The translations under genes and the position numbers were made by a program. A stretch of DNA of 64,000 nt from assembly GCF_017794965.1 (NCBI RefSeq), contig NZ_CP051240.1:3100001-3164000 (forward strand). Reading direction: 5' to 3'. Source of the stretch: Alcanivorax sp. (GTDB lineage: Bacteria > Pseudomonadota > Gammaproteobacteria > Pseudomonadales > Alcanivoracaceae). Each line of letters opens with the position of its first letter. Positions within the stretch are counted from its first letter, which is position 1. The notes beneath the pieces were generated by a model. The model saw only the letters and a program-made list of their open reading frames with translations. It did no database searches and was not told the origin of the DNA. This document shows, piece after piece, positions 34,811 to 43,502 of this stretch.

Positions 34811-35757
34811 GTTGCCTCTCCTGTCAGTGCCCGCTCGCCGTTCTTCACCAGATCCACAAAGATATCCTCCAGCGAACTCTGTCGGGAATGCAGATCCTTG
34901 AAGTCGATCCCTTCCTCATTGAGTTGGCGCAATAGCTCGGCGATACCGGTACTTTCCTGGTTGGCATCATAGGTATAGATCAATGACCAGCCATCGTTGA
35001 CCAATTCCAGGGCTTCATAGTTGAGGGAGCCGGGCAGGGTCTGCAGCGGCTCGGCCAGCTGCACGGTCAACTGCTTGCGGCCCAGCTTTTCCATCAACCG
35101 CGTCTTCTCATCCACCAGCACGATCTCGCCACGATTGATGATCCCCACCCGGTCCGCCATCTCTTCGGCTTCCTCAATGTAATGGGTAGTCAGGATGATG
35201 GTAACGCCCTGCTCACGCAGCTCCCGCACCATTTCCCACATTTCCCGGCGCAACTCCACATCCACCCCGGCGGTAGGTTCATCCAGAAACAGGATCTTGG
35301 GCTCGTGGGACAGAGCCTTGGCAATCATGACCCGGCGCTTCATACCGCCAGACAGCATCATGATCTTGTTGTCTTTCTTGTCCCACAGAGACAAGTCACG
35401 CAGCACTTTCTCGATGTGGGCATCATTGCGCGGCTTGCCGAACAGGCCACGACTGAAGCTTACCGTGCCCCATACCGTTTCAAAGGCATCGGTGGAAAGT
35501 TCCTGGGGCACCAACCCGATGGCACTGCGCGCCGCACGGAATTCCTTGATAATGTCATGGCCATCCGCCAGCACCTTGCCACTGGACGGATTGACGATGC
35601 CGCAAATGATGCTGATCAGGGTAGTCTTGCCGGCCCCGTTGGGCCCCAGTAAGGCAAAAATCTCTCCGGCCTGAATCTCCAGGTTCACCCCCTTGAGGGC
35701 CTGGAAGCCGGAATCATAGATCTTGTTAAGATCCTTGACGGAAATGACAGCACTCAC
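34807..35757 (-). CDS. ABC transporter ATP-binding protein (YadG-like)
   Basis: A 316-residue ATPase. Walker A GPNGAGKTT, signature LSGGMKRRVMIAKAL, Walker B ILFLDEP with the following TAGVDVELRREMWE, and the H-loop LTTHYIEEAEEM are present. The sequence closely resembles E. coli YadG over the ATPase core, with an extra C-terminal domain of about 80 residues. It works with the permease encoded immediately downstream. Confidence 0.92.
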   Translation of the reverse strand: MSAVISVKDLNKIYDSGFQALKGVNLEIQAGEIFALLGPNGAGKTTLISIICGIVNPSSGKVLADGHDIIKEFRAARSAIGLVPQELSTDAFETVWGTVSFSRGLFGKPRNDAHIEKVLRDLSLWDKKDNKIMMLSGGMKRRVMIAKALSHEPKILFLDEPTAGVDVELRREMWEMVRELREQGVTIILTTHYIEEAEEMADRVGIINRGEIVLVDEKTRLMEKLGRKQLTVQLAEPLQTLPGSLNYEALELVNDGWSLIYTYDANQESTGIAELLRQLNEEGIDFKDLHSRQSSLEDIFVDLVKNGERALTGEAT

Positions 35758-35784
35758 ATGTTTCTCCCTGGTCGGGGCAATTTA

Positions 35785-36060
35785 CGTATGACGCCGGATG
35801 CCGGATGCCAAAAATCAAAGGCCCAAACCCGACGAACTCAAACCTGATCGCACAACACGGGGGGTCCACGATTATGTTTTTTGTGGGAGCGTGCTTGCAC
35901 GCGAATGAAGCGCAATGAAAAAACTTCGCGTGCAGACATACCCTAAAGGACACAAGCGCTCCCACAGAGCCATCGGGCTGAACTGAACCGCATTACAGGT
36001 TATGCACCTGGTTCTTTATCGGTTTTCCGTCAGGCATCCGGCGTCCAGCGTCTGGCCTGA
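35785..36060. repeat. Heptad-arm cassette 8 (GGCRTCN type) around a REP-like module
   Basis: The left arm (about 35785-35809) contains two GCCGGAT units. The right arm (36033-36060) is GGCATCC, GGCGTCC, AGCGTCT, GGCCTGA, the inverse type. The middle holds TGTGGGAGC (35882-35890) with GCTCCCACA (35958-35966) and a nested TGCACGCGAA (35896-35905) with TTCGCGTGCA (35925-35934). This central part resembles Pseudomonas REP sequences. The 310-bp gap between the ABC ATPase gene and the PqaA-like gene contains nothing else recognisable. Confidence 0.7.
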
Positions 36061-36067
36061 CATTATG

Positions 36068-37501
36068 TCATGAATTGGCTTCGCCGCGGGGTGAAGCACA
36101 GTCTCTTGGCGTGTAAGGCAGCACCTGCGGCCGCACCTGCACGCCACTGGTGTAGATCTGCTGCTGCACGCCCCACCAGCCGCCAAAACGGGCCTCCACA
36201 AACCAGCCACGATAACCCTGCGCCGGCGCGTCCAGAGACACCCTGTAGACCCCGTCGTCATCCGGTATCAGCGCCACCGGGCGCCAGTTCGCGCCGGAGG
36301 TCGCCAGGCGAAAGTCCCGCGCGTCGGGATTATCGGCCTGCCACAGCACCATCTCACGGGGCGACTGACTGGGGCGGACTTCCAGCACATTGTCTGTAAC
36401 CCGGGAATCGATCGACGGCGGCGTCTCCCCCGCCAGCACCTGATCCAGCCAGTTGGCTACCTGGGCAAGGCGGTTAAGGCGCGCCATGCCATCGCCCTGG
36501 GAATGTCCGGTATTCGGGGTATAACGCAGCCAGTTGTTACCCGCGAGCCACGGGTAATAAAAGCGCCAACTATCACTGACGAAGTAAGGGTCACCTGAGG
36601 CATTGATCACCAGCTTGGGCAACGTTAACTGCTCCCGATAGCCCCAGGGATCTACCTGATCGAGCATGGCCTTGCCCGACTCGCTGCGGATCAGGCAATC
36701 AATCCCTTCCGCGCTGAACGCCTTGAGGGCCGGGGTATATTCACCGTAGCTGGCATATTGATGATCAAACTGCCGGCCCAGGTTCAGCATGTCGATGGAC
36801 ACCGGCACCAGTGCCCGGATGCGCGGATCATGGGCCGCCACCAGCCAGGCGGTCCAGCCGCGTTTGGACGAGCCCAGCAGGGCAAAATCCTCAATCGCGT
36901 CCACACCGGATTGCTGGCGACTGAACGCCTGCACCGCATCCATGGCAGCAATGACCGCCTTGACCATGGCATTGTGGACCGGCCACTCATGCTGTGGCTG
37001 CGCCACCGCCAGCGTCATGGAGCGGGCCAGCAGACTGTCTTCCGAACGGGCCCGGGCCTCCCCCGCGAACGTCAGTGGCTGGTTGGGAACCTGACGCACT
37101 TCCACCACCGGACGGCAGAACAGCAAGGTCAGCGCCGTGGCCATGCTGCCGGGCGCAGTACGCTCTTGCGCTCCCGGTCGCTCCCCCCCACTGATCAACA
37201 CCAGGGCGGTCTGGTCCTGCCGGTCACGCCCGGGACAGGCCGGCGACCAGGGCACCGACACCGTTACCTCATGCTCCCATAGCGGTTGATCCACCTGTTG
37301 CCTGTCCAGCCAGCGCTGGGAGGTAACGCGCAGGAAATAGTGATCTGCCAGCCAACCCGCTTCGTGGTGATAATGCTGCCAGGCGAAATCCGGCTCGGGG
37401 CGGGCCAGATAGGCCTCCAGAGCCTGCGCCCCGGCCCAGCCAGGGCAGTACAGCAGCAACGTCAGCAGGGCTTTCACAACAATGTCCTGAAGCTGGTGCA
37501 T
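36068..37501 (-). CDS. PhoPQ-activated pathogenicity-related (PqaA) family protein
   Basis: A 477-residue exported protein of the PqaA family, which has an alpha/beta-hydrolase-like fold. A signal peptide (ALLTLLLYCPGWAGAQA) precedes the domain. Family segments are EDFALLGSSKRGWTAWLVAA with the nucleophile-elbow-like GSSKRG, and WRFYYPWLAGNNWLRYTPNTGHSQG. The start at 37501 is chosen because AAGGA lies just upstream; an ATG eight codons earlier is also open. The enzymatic activity is not established for this family. No PhoPQ system is seen in the window. Confidence 0.82.
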   Translation of the reverse strand: MHQLQDIVVKALLTLLLYCPGWAGAQALEAYLARPEPDFAWQHYHHEAGWLADHYFLRVTSQRWLDRQQVDQPLWEHEVTVSVPWSPACPGRDRQDQTALVLISGGERPGAQERTAPGSMATALTLLFCRPVVEVRQVPNQPLTFAGEARARSEDSLLARSMTLAVAQPQHEWPVHNAMVKAVIAAMDAVQAFSRQQSGVDAIEDFALLGSSKRGWTAWLVAAHDPRIRALVPVSIDMLNLGRQFDHQYASYGEYTPALKAFSAEGIDCLIRSESGKAMLDQVDPWGYREQLTLPKLVINASGDPYFVSDSWRFYYPWLAGNNWLRYTPNTGHSQGDGMARLNRLAQVANWLDQVLAGETPPSIDSRVTDNVLEVRPSQSPREMVLWQADNPDARDFRLATSGANWRPVALIPDDDGVYRVSLDAPAQGYRGWFVEARFGGWWGVQQQIYTSGVQVRPQVLPYTPRDCASPRGEANS

Positions 37502-37614
37502 AGTCGTCCTTGAAAGTGTGAGCAAGATGCGGTGCGACTTTGGTCGGCATTCAATTTAGCCGCGCCTGCGGGCAGAATGGGAAGCCCCGCAGTAATGGCC
37601 ATTCAGGAGGCAGT

Positions 37615-38628
37615 ATGAACGAAAACACCGTAACCGTAATCCCGGGCGATGGTATCGGCCCGGACATTGTGGATGCCACCGTTCGCGTATTGAAGGCCCT
37701 GGACTGCGGCCTCGAATTTGACTATGCCATTGCCGGCCAGACTGCTCTGGATCAGGGGCTGGATCTGGTACCGGAAGCAACCCTGGCCACGCTCAAGCGC
37801 AATCGCCTGGCCCTGAAAGGACCGATCACCACACCAGTCGGGGGAGGCTTCACCTCCGTCAATGTGACCCTGCGCAAGACCTTCGACCTGTTTGCCAACG
37901 TGCGCCCGGCGCTGTCCATTCCCGGAGTGAAATCCCGTTATGACAACGTGGACATCATGACCATCCGGGAAAATATCGAGGGCATCTATTCAGGGCTGGG
38001 TCAAACCGTCAGTGACGATGGCGAAACCGCCGAGTTGCGCAGCCGCATCACCCGCACCGAATCCGAACGCCTGCTGCGCTTTGCCTATGAAACCGCCATG
38101 AAGCAGGGCCGCAAGAAGGTCACGGTGGTGCACAAGGCCAACATTATGAAGTCCACCTCCGGCCTGTTCCTTGATGTGGCTCGCAAGGTACGCGAAGACT
38201 ACCCGGATCTGGAACATGAAGAGATGATCGTGGATGCCACTGCCATGCAGCTGGCCATGAACCCCCATCGCTTCGATGTGATCGTCACTACCAACCTGTT
38301 CGGTGACATCCTGTCCGACCTGTGCGCCGGCCTGATCGGCGGACTCGGTGTGGCACCCGGCGCCAATATTGGCGAACACGGTGGCCTGTTCGAAGCGGTG
38401 CACGGCAGCGCCCCGGACATTGCCGGCAAGGGCATCGCCAATCCCACCGCCATTATCCTGGCAGGCGCCATGATGCTCGATTACATGGAACTGCACGACA
38501 AGGCGAAACTGCTGCGCCGCACCGTACGCCAGGTAGTGGGCGCCGGTGAAGTGGTTACCCCGGATCTGGGGGGGCGTGCCAGCACCGACGAGTTCACTGA
38601 CGAACTGATCCGGCAGCTGACGGCCTGA
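37615..38628 (+). CDS. Isocitrate dehydrogenase, NAD-type
   Basis: A 337-residue beta-decarboxylating dehydrogenase. IPGDGIGPDIVDATVRVL is the N-terminal signature. RENIEGIYSGLGQ and ITRTESERLLRFAYE fit isocitrate rather than isopropylmalate enzymes, and the C-terminal GGLGVAPGANIGEHGGLFEAVHGSAPDIAGK is the family hallmark. The short length points to the homo-oligomeric NAD-type enzyme of the tricarboxylic acid cycle, not the long monomeric or E. coli-type NADP enzyme. AGGAGG lies five bases before the ATG. Homoisocitrate or tartrate dehydrogenase activity cannot be excluded. Confidence 0.85.
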   Translation: MNENTVTVIPGDGIGPDIVDATVRVLKALDCGLEFDYAIAGQTALDQGLDLVPEATLATLKRNRLALKGPITTPVGGGFTSVNVTLRKTFDLFANVRPALSIPGVKSRYDNVDIMTIRENIEGIYSGLGQTVSDDGETAELRSRITRTESERLLRFAYETAMKQGRKKVTVVHKANIMKSTSGLFLDVARKVREDYPDLEHEEMIVDATAMQLAMNPHRFDVIVTTNLFGDILSDLCAGLIGGLGVAPGANIGEHGGLFEAVHGSAPDIAGKGIANPTAIILAGAMMLDYMELHDKAKLLRRTVRQVVGAGEVVTPDLGGRASTDEFTDELIRQLTA

Positions 38629-38685
38629 TTTCACGCACAAACTTCAACCCGCGACGCCCGTTTATCGTTTCTGGCATAGCGTGAC

Positions 38686-38755
38686 GAGTTGCGAGTTGCG
38701 AAAGACAAACCCCATTGGCGGGTTTTCGCTTCTCGTGACTCGTTACTGCTTACTC
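38686..38755. repeat. Compact heptad-arm cassette 9 (GAGTNNC type)
   Basis: The left arm is GAGTTGC, GAGTTGC, GAAAGAC (38686-38706). The right arm is GCTTCTC, GTGACTC, GTTACTG, CTTACTC (38728-38755). The short middle has AAACCC facing GGGTTT. It uses the same heptad family as the nested pair at 563-637 and lies after the isocitrate dehydrogenase gene. Confidence 0.7.
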
Positions 38756-38852
38756 CGCAATGACCTCCCCTTTGCCGCCATCCCCTCCCCCGGCCAAACC
38801 GCACATCGTGATCCACTTCACACTTCCTCCGTGCACCGGTAAGGTACTTGCT

Positions 38853-38870
38853 ATCCCCTGTTTGGGGGAT
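38853..38870 (+). promoter_or_regulatory. LuxR-associated palindrome, site 2
   Basis: ATCCCCTGTTTGGGGGAT has CCCC-N5-GGGG followed by GATG. It lies 88 bp before the ATG of the LuxR-type gene at 38959, in the same orientation as the other four sites. Autoregulation is an inference. Confidence 0.6.
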
Positions 38871-38958
38871 GGGGAAAGGATTGCTGCCCATCATAATGGT
38901 CGTCGCCTGGATTCATGGGCGAATCCGACAACGACCGGTAGCCAGCAGGGGGAATAGC

Positions 38959-40128
38959 ATGACAACCATCACAGCCACTCGAGCTAATTGCCATGCTGGT
39001 GAGGGCATTGGGATGAATGCCTCAATGACGCTCAACAATGAGTCTGAACTGCTCCATTCACTCTATGGCGCGCTCACCCATACCGAGGGGTTCCACCCTT
39101 TTCTGGAAAAACTGGCCAGTGCCATTAACGGTTGCGCATCCCAGTTGCTCATGGTCAGACGAGCCCCCCTGCAGATCGATCATCTCTGGTATCACGGTCT
39201 GTCGGAAGCCTTCATCGACTGGTATCTGAAAAACAACATGATCGCCCAGGATGTGGTCACCCATCAGGCCGTCAAACAAGCACCGGGCCTGTTCCAGTCT
39301 GCCCTGCCCCTGCTGCCGGATTTTGAGCCTGACGAAGACTATTCCAAATGGGAAAACGACCAGGACATGCTTGACTCCGCCTGGTTGGTCGTCGACACCA
39401 CTCGAACCCATAGTTATGTACTGACCATTCAGCGCACCGTAGGTCAAGGGGCCTACCAAACTGCTGAACTGGAGGCCCTGAATCGTCTGGTTCCCCATAT
39501 CCGCCAAGCCATGCAGCTTTTCCGGCAACTGGAGAACCGTAACGAAACAACCTCATCCCTTGCCGCGGTGATTGATGTCCTTCCCGACGCCACCTTTGTC
39601 CTCGATAACATGGCGACCATTCTCTATTCGAACAAGACAGCCCGAGATCTTATCGCCCGTGAGCAATGCCTGAGCATTCGAGAAGAACGCTTCCGTTTTG
39701 CTGAGGACGATGTTCAAGGTGCCTTCATGCGAGCTTCTACCCAGGTGGTACGCTCCAGCATCGGCAAGGAAAACTATTGCAGCGAAACCCTGTTTCTCAA
39801 ACGGGGACCCCGCCCCCCTTTGATATTCGTTATTCGGCCCATTGAGAGCAGTGAACTATTGGCAGGCGGCGCGCTCGTCATGGTCTATGAACCAACTCAT
39901 CGCACGCTACCCAATGCCGAAAAGATTGCCGCTTATTTCGACCTGACGCGGGCCGAAGCCCAGGTATGCGAGGAACTCCTCAGCGGAAACGATGTGCAGC
40001 TGGTTAGCAGACAACTGGGGCGCAGCGTCAACACCGTACGCTCGCAAATCAAGCAGATATTCCAGAAAACCGGCTGTTCACGGCAAGGAGAACTGATCAG
40101 CCAGATTTTGACCGCGTTGCTGAGGTAG
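38959..40128 (+). CDS. LuxR-family transcriptional regulator 1
   Basis: A 389-residue regulator. The N-terminal three quarters has no recognised family but aligns loosely with the two other LuxR-type proteins at 42132 and 43503 (for example SLYGALTHTEGFHPFLEKLA). The middle part (FVLDNMATILYSNKTARDLI) looks PAS-like. The C-terminal helix-turn-helix is YFDLTRAEAQVCEELLSG and NTVRSQIKQIFQKTG. The ATG at 38959 is preceded by AGGGGG. A palindrome at 38853 in its upstream region suggests self-control or control by a paralogue. Confidence 0.82.
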   Translation: MTTITATRANCHAGEGIGMNASMTLNNESELLHSLYGALTHTEGFHPFLEKLASAINGCASQLLMVRRAPLQIDHLWYHGLSEAFIDWYLKNNMIAQDVVTHQAVKQAPGLFQSALPLLPDFEPDEDYSKWENDQDMLDSAWLVVDTTRTHSYVLTIQRTVGQGAYQTAELEALNRLVPHIRQAMQLFRQLENRNETTSSLAAVIDVLPDATFVLDNMATILYSNKTARDLIAREQCLSIREERFRFAEDDVQGAFMRASTQVVRSSIGKENYCSETLFLKRGPRPPLIFVIRPIESSELLAGGALVMVYEPTHRTLPNAEKIAAYFDLTRAEAQVCEELLSGNDVQLVSRQLGRSVNTVRSQIKQIFQKTGCSRQGELISQILTALLR

Positions 40129-40313
40129 CACTCCCCATCCTGACTATTGGGCTAACGGCCCTGCGGGCTAGTTCAAGACAGGCTCAAGGGCGTTCAGGTG
40201 GTATCTGCTGAACATCAACAGTCTTTGGACAATAACCCTGTCGGCATAACGATCAATGGAACATCACCCCGATGAAGGCGATGGAGTCACTCAATAGCAG
40301 CAATCGCACATAA

Positions 40314-40341
40314 GGAAACGAGCCCGGGAGGGCTCGTTTCC
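40314..40341. terminator. Bidirectional terminator hairpin
   Basis: GGAAACGAGCC (40314-40324) and GGCTCGTTTCC (40331-40341) form a perfect 11-bp stem with a 6-nt loop. It lies between the convergent LuxR-type gene and the lipoprotein gene, 9 bp from the stop of the latter. Confidence 0.8.
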
Positions 40342-40349
40342 TGTTGCAA

Positions 40350-42014
40350 TTACTCAGCAGACCCGGGGGCTGGGCCGGTCGGGAACAGCGGACTGATGAA
40401 GAATCCCAGGGGATTATGGGTCCCGCCAGAGATGTGGCTGAAGTCTACCAATGCCAGCGGCCCTTCATCGCCACCTTTGATAATGGCGAAGTTCCAGGAA
40501 CCCGTACTCAGATCGCCCGGGATGGTTTCTGTAAAGGAAAGCGTTCCACTGTCCAGCATCTCCCACGGAGCGTTGATTACCGACTCTTCTTCATCCTCGG
40601 TTTCCAGGGCAAAGGTAAGGGTGCCGGAACCATCACCACCCAGCTGCACCATGCTGTAGTCATTTTCCCCGTTACCATCCAGATCCTCGCCTGCCATTTC
40701 GAACACAAAACCAAACGGCATGCCGTCATCAGGGAAGCCCATCTCGGTAACGCGCTCCACAATCACCGTGCTTTCTTCTCCAGAAAGATCTTCCAGGTCT
40801 ACCGGAAAGCGACCAACGCGAACAAACGCAATACGGTCTTGCGGACCAAACGCCATCAAGAGGTCGCCATAGGCCGTTGCCTCAACATCGGCAGACGCGC
40901 CGCTACCATCGTCATAAAAACCACCAGGCCCATCGGTTTCACTGACATTCCCGGTGACCTGGAACTGACCTCCAGCAATGCTGTAGGTCCCCCATTCGGA
41001 GGATGCAGACACAGGCTCACCGGTATAGGCTTCAGCATTATTGGAGTGTGCGACAACGTAGTTACTGCCATCCAGAATGGTCAGCACATTGAAGTCCTCC
41101 CCTTCAGGAAGATACCAGCTGCCCACGTAGGGATTACTGGAACTCTCTACCGCCATGAATGGCGTTTCCGCCCCTTCTTCGCTGCCGAGATGCAGTTCAT
41201 CACCGACCAGCCTCAGGGTGTCGGTTCCGTTACCCAGGCCACCGTCAGAATCTGACTCCAGAGAGACTTCGGTACTCAGCTGACCGGATACGGGATCCCA
41301 ACTGTAGAACCCCCACTCCACGGTCGCGGCGCCCTGATCTTCATTTCCGTACTTGTGAGCGACAATATAGCGCTGCCCATCCAGGAAGGTGATCACATTG
41401 ATCTCTTCCCCATTGGGGCCTTGCCCGTTGCTGCTTTCACCCGCTGGCTCAACAAACACCCAGCTCCCCCGGAGATCCGCCTGCTGGGATTGAGCAAAGT
41501 GCTCATTGGCTTGCTCTTCGCTGACCAGAGTTTCGCCGATGGCCGTCTCCGCCTGGGAATCAAAGTCACCGGCAGCGCCGGTCACATCCAGGGACACGCC
41601 ATCCAGCAAATTATGGGCCTGATCCCCAATAGAGATCCCGTTATCCGGGTTACCGTCCTCATCCAGTGTCTGAAGCAGCTGCAACACATTGGTCACGATG
41701 TCGGCATCATCCGACATATCCGCCGGCGTCACACGCCCCGAAGCTGCCACCGGCGGCAGGGAGGTCCCCCCAATGGAGAAGGTCACCGTGTCACCTTCCT
41801 CATAGTTGTATTCCCCGAGCGCATTGGTCTTGCCTGACATGCCACTTGGGGAGGTGCTGTAGTTGATGCCTGCAACAGCACTGTCGACAAAGACGCCGGT
41901 TTCGGACGGGGTTGCTGCGGGTGTAGCCCCCCTACCCGATGAAGAACCGTCCCCACCACAGGCTGCAACAGCGGTAATGGCGACAGCGAGTGCACTGAGT
42001 TTGAATGTATTCAT
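40350..42014 (-). CDS. Lipoprotein with two tandem internal repeats, function unknown
   Basis: A 554-residue lipoprotein: short signal peptide, lipobox VAACGG, then a Ser/Gly linker. The central part has two similar blocks, one near residues 190-290 (GSWVFVEPAGE, NVITFLDGQRYIVAH, EWGFYSWDPVSGQ) and one near 295-375 (GSWYLPEGE, NVLTILDGSNYVVAH, EWGTYSIAGGQ). The protein is very acidic. The family is not recognised. The start at 42014 gives a clean signal peptide; an ATG seven codons upstream is less likely. A CCCC/GGGG palindrome lies 59 bp upstream. Confidence 0.7.
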   Translation of the reverse strand: MNTFKLSALAVAITAVAACGGDGSSSGRGATPAATPSETGVFVDSAVAGINYSTSPSGMSGKTNALGEYNYEEGDTVTFSIGGTSLPPVAASGRVTPADMSDDADIVTNVLQLLQTLDEDGNPDNGISIGDQAHNLLDGVSLDVTGAAGDFDSQAETAIGETLVSEEQANEHFAQSQQADLRGSWVFVEPAGESSNGQGPNGEEINVITFLDGQRYIVAHKYGNEDQGAATVEWGFYSWDPVSGQLSTEVSLESDSDGGLGNGTDTLRLVGDELHLGSEEGAETPFMAVESSSNPYVGSWYLPEGEDFNVLTILDGSNYVVAHSNNAEAYTGEPVSASSEWGTYSIAGGQFQVTGNVSETDGPGGFYDDGSGASADVEATAYGDLLMAFGPQDRIAFVRVGRFPVDLEDLSGEESTVIVERVTEMGFPDDGMPFGFVFEMAGEDLDGNGENDYSMVQLGGDGSGTLTFALETEDEEESVINAPWEMLDSGTLSFTETIPGDLSTGSWNFAIIKGGDEGPLALVDFSHISGGTHNPLGFFISPLFPTGPAPGSAE

Positions 42015-42072
42015 GATCCCTCCAGATAATTGCATTGCAGGATCACACTAAAGGACTAGCAAAGGGCGGCGC

Positions 42073-42089
42073 ATCCCCCAAATTGGGTA
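42073..42089 (-). promoter_or_regulatory. LuxR-associated palindrome, site 3
   Basis: On the gene strand it reads TACCCAATTTGGGGGAT, 59 bp upstream of the lipoprotein ATG at 42014, and is followed by GCGCC. Orientation is the same as at the other sites. Confidence 0.6.
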
Positions 42090-42131
42090 CGCAAAGACAT
42101 CAACCCAACATTTTCTCGAAAACAGCGTTCA

Positions 42132-43304
42132 TCAGCCCGCACTGGACAGGAGAAAAGGGGTTCTGGGGAGAGGGACCTGACGCTGCACAGGCAGCGCCCG
42201 AACCAGCTTGGTGAGCTGGGCCTGGCTGGAAACCTCGGTCTTGAGGAAGATACTCTTGATCTGGCTACGCACAGTGTGCACAGACACGCCACAAAAGGCC
42301 GCGATGTCGGCAGGCTTGTCGCCCTGGGAAATCAGTGCTGCCACCCTCGCCTCAGCGGCGGTCAGGTCCAGCAGTGATGCCAGCTTGTCCAGATCGATCT
42401 GTGTTTCTTGCTCGCTGTCTACCAAATAGATAGCAGCATGGGCGGGAACCGGCATCAAAGTGCTGTCCGCATCCGGATGCAAGGGGATCACCTGCATCAG
42501 CAACGGCGTTCGAGCATAGCGCCAAAGCGGCACGACGCCGCCGGTGACCGGGGCATGAGCACTGCCACCAGCAAAAGAAGCGGTGAGCAGTCGGTCCAGA
42601 TTTTCCTGGCTGGCTTTGTCTTGCAGGCGCAGTTTGCGAGCATGCATTCGGATGCCGGGTTCATCACGCAGGGTGTGCCAGGCAGACTCGGAAGCATAGA
42701 CCACCTCGCCTGCGGCATTGACCAGCAACATGGCACTGAAGCGCCCCTGCTGCTCGAGAAACGCCTGTTGCTGCCTGCGCTGGTGCATGATGGCCTCCAA
42801 GCGCAGCGCCCTGCGAATATGAGGCGCCAGCGCGTTGAAGGCGTTGGTTTCATCACGGGTAAAGTGCCCCTGACCACCGGTGCGCTGCATGAACATCTGA
42901 ATGGTCTGGCCATCATGCTGCCAGACCGTGCCACTGGCCCCGTGATGGATATCCAGATGGCGAGCCCAGTCATTGAAGAACTCGGAACGATAGAAAGTTT
43001 TCTGGTCGCAGATGCCGTCCAGAAACGAGGAATAGAACTTTCCGGGGGGCAAGGTGGAGAGCCCCGGCCGCCACGGGCAGAGGTTCACATAGTGATCGAC
43101 AAACGCCTGGTAGGCACTGGCATCCGTGTTCACCTGCACGCCATTGAAGACCTGGTCTGCACTCTTGTTCATCACCAGAATACGTGCTGAACGGCTGCCG
43201 GACAGGCTGACGATCCGGTTCAGGAATTCCTGCCAGCCAGAGGCGTCATAGGGCGCGTAATAAAGCGCATCCAGTAATGAATCCAGTCCCTTTCCAGCAA
43301 ACAT
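42132..43304 (-). CDS. LuxR-family transcriptional regulator 2
   Basis: A 390-residue regulator. The N-terminal opening (LDSLLDALYYAPYDASGWQEFLNRIVSLSG) resembles regulator 3 (EVMDAIYFAPHQKHGWQTCLDLICRHSG). The C-terminal helix-turn-helix is LLDLTAAEARVAALISQGDKPADIA and HTVRSQIKSIFLKTE. The central part (MLLVNAAGEVVYASESAWHTL) looks PAS-like. No signal peptide. Its own upstream region lacks the CCCC/GGGG palindrome and instead has a heptad cassette. Confidence 0.83.
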   Translation of the reverse strand: MFAGKGLDSLLDALYYAPYDASGWQEFLNRIVSLSGSRSARILVMNKSADQVFNGVQVNTDASAYQAFVDHYVNLCPWRPGLSTLPPGKFYSSFLDGICDQKTFYRSEFFNDWARHLDIHHGASGTVWQHDGQTIQMFMQRTGGQGHFTRDETNAFNALAPHIRRALRLEAIMHQRRQQQAFLEQQGRFSAMLLVNAAGEVVYASESAWHTLRDEPGIRMHARKLRLQDKASQENLDRLLTASFAGGSAHAPVTGGVVPLWRYARTPLLMQVIPLHPDADSTLMPVPAHAAIYLVDSEQETQIDLDKLASLLDLTAAEARVAALISQGDKPADIAAFCGVSVHTVRSQIKSIFLKTEVSSQAQLTKLVRALPVQRQVPLPRTPFLLSSAG

Positions 43305-43322
43305 GATGTCAGCCTCTTGTTT

Positions 43323-43451
43323 GTAGGACGTCGGGAGTCAGGTGTCTGACGGCAAAATCAGCCCCCGAATACTCAAAACGTCTCACCACCCTGAACCCGT
43401 GATAAAGGTATCTGCGTTGTGCGTTCGACACCCGGTTTCAGTCGTCCGACC
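43323..43451. repeat. Heptad-arm cassette 10 (GTCNGAC type)
   Basis: The left arm is GTAGGAC, GTCGGGA, GTCAGGT, GTCTGAC (43323-43350). The right arm is TTCGACA, CCCGGTT, TCAGTCG, TCCGACC (43424-43451). Pairing is imperfect. It fills most of the 198-bp gap between two LuxR-type genes. Confidence 0.55.
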
Positions 43452-43502
43452 CGCTCACCCCGTCAACACAACATAGCAAGACCCGCGCCCCCGGAGCATG
43501 AC

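Larger units (their letters stand above)
38629..38958. other. Intergenic region between isocitrate dehydrogenase and LuxR-type gene
   Basis: This 330-bp gap holds the heptad cassette at 38686-38755 and the palindrome at 38853-38870, both described separately. No gene is recognised. Confidence 0.5.

Noticed and set aside
35882..35966. Rho-independent terminator
   Set aside because: The stem lacks a T-run and matches a REP-like layout; it is better described as an extragenic palindrome.
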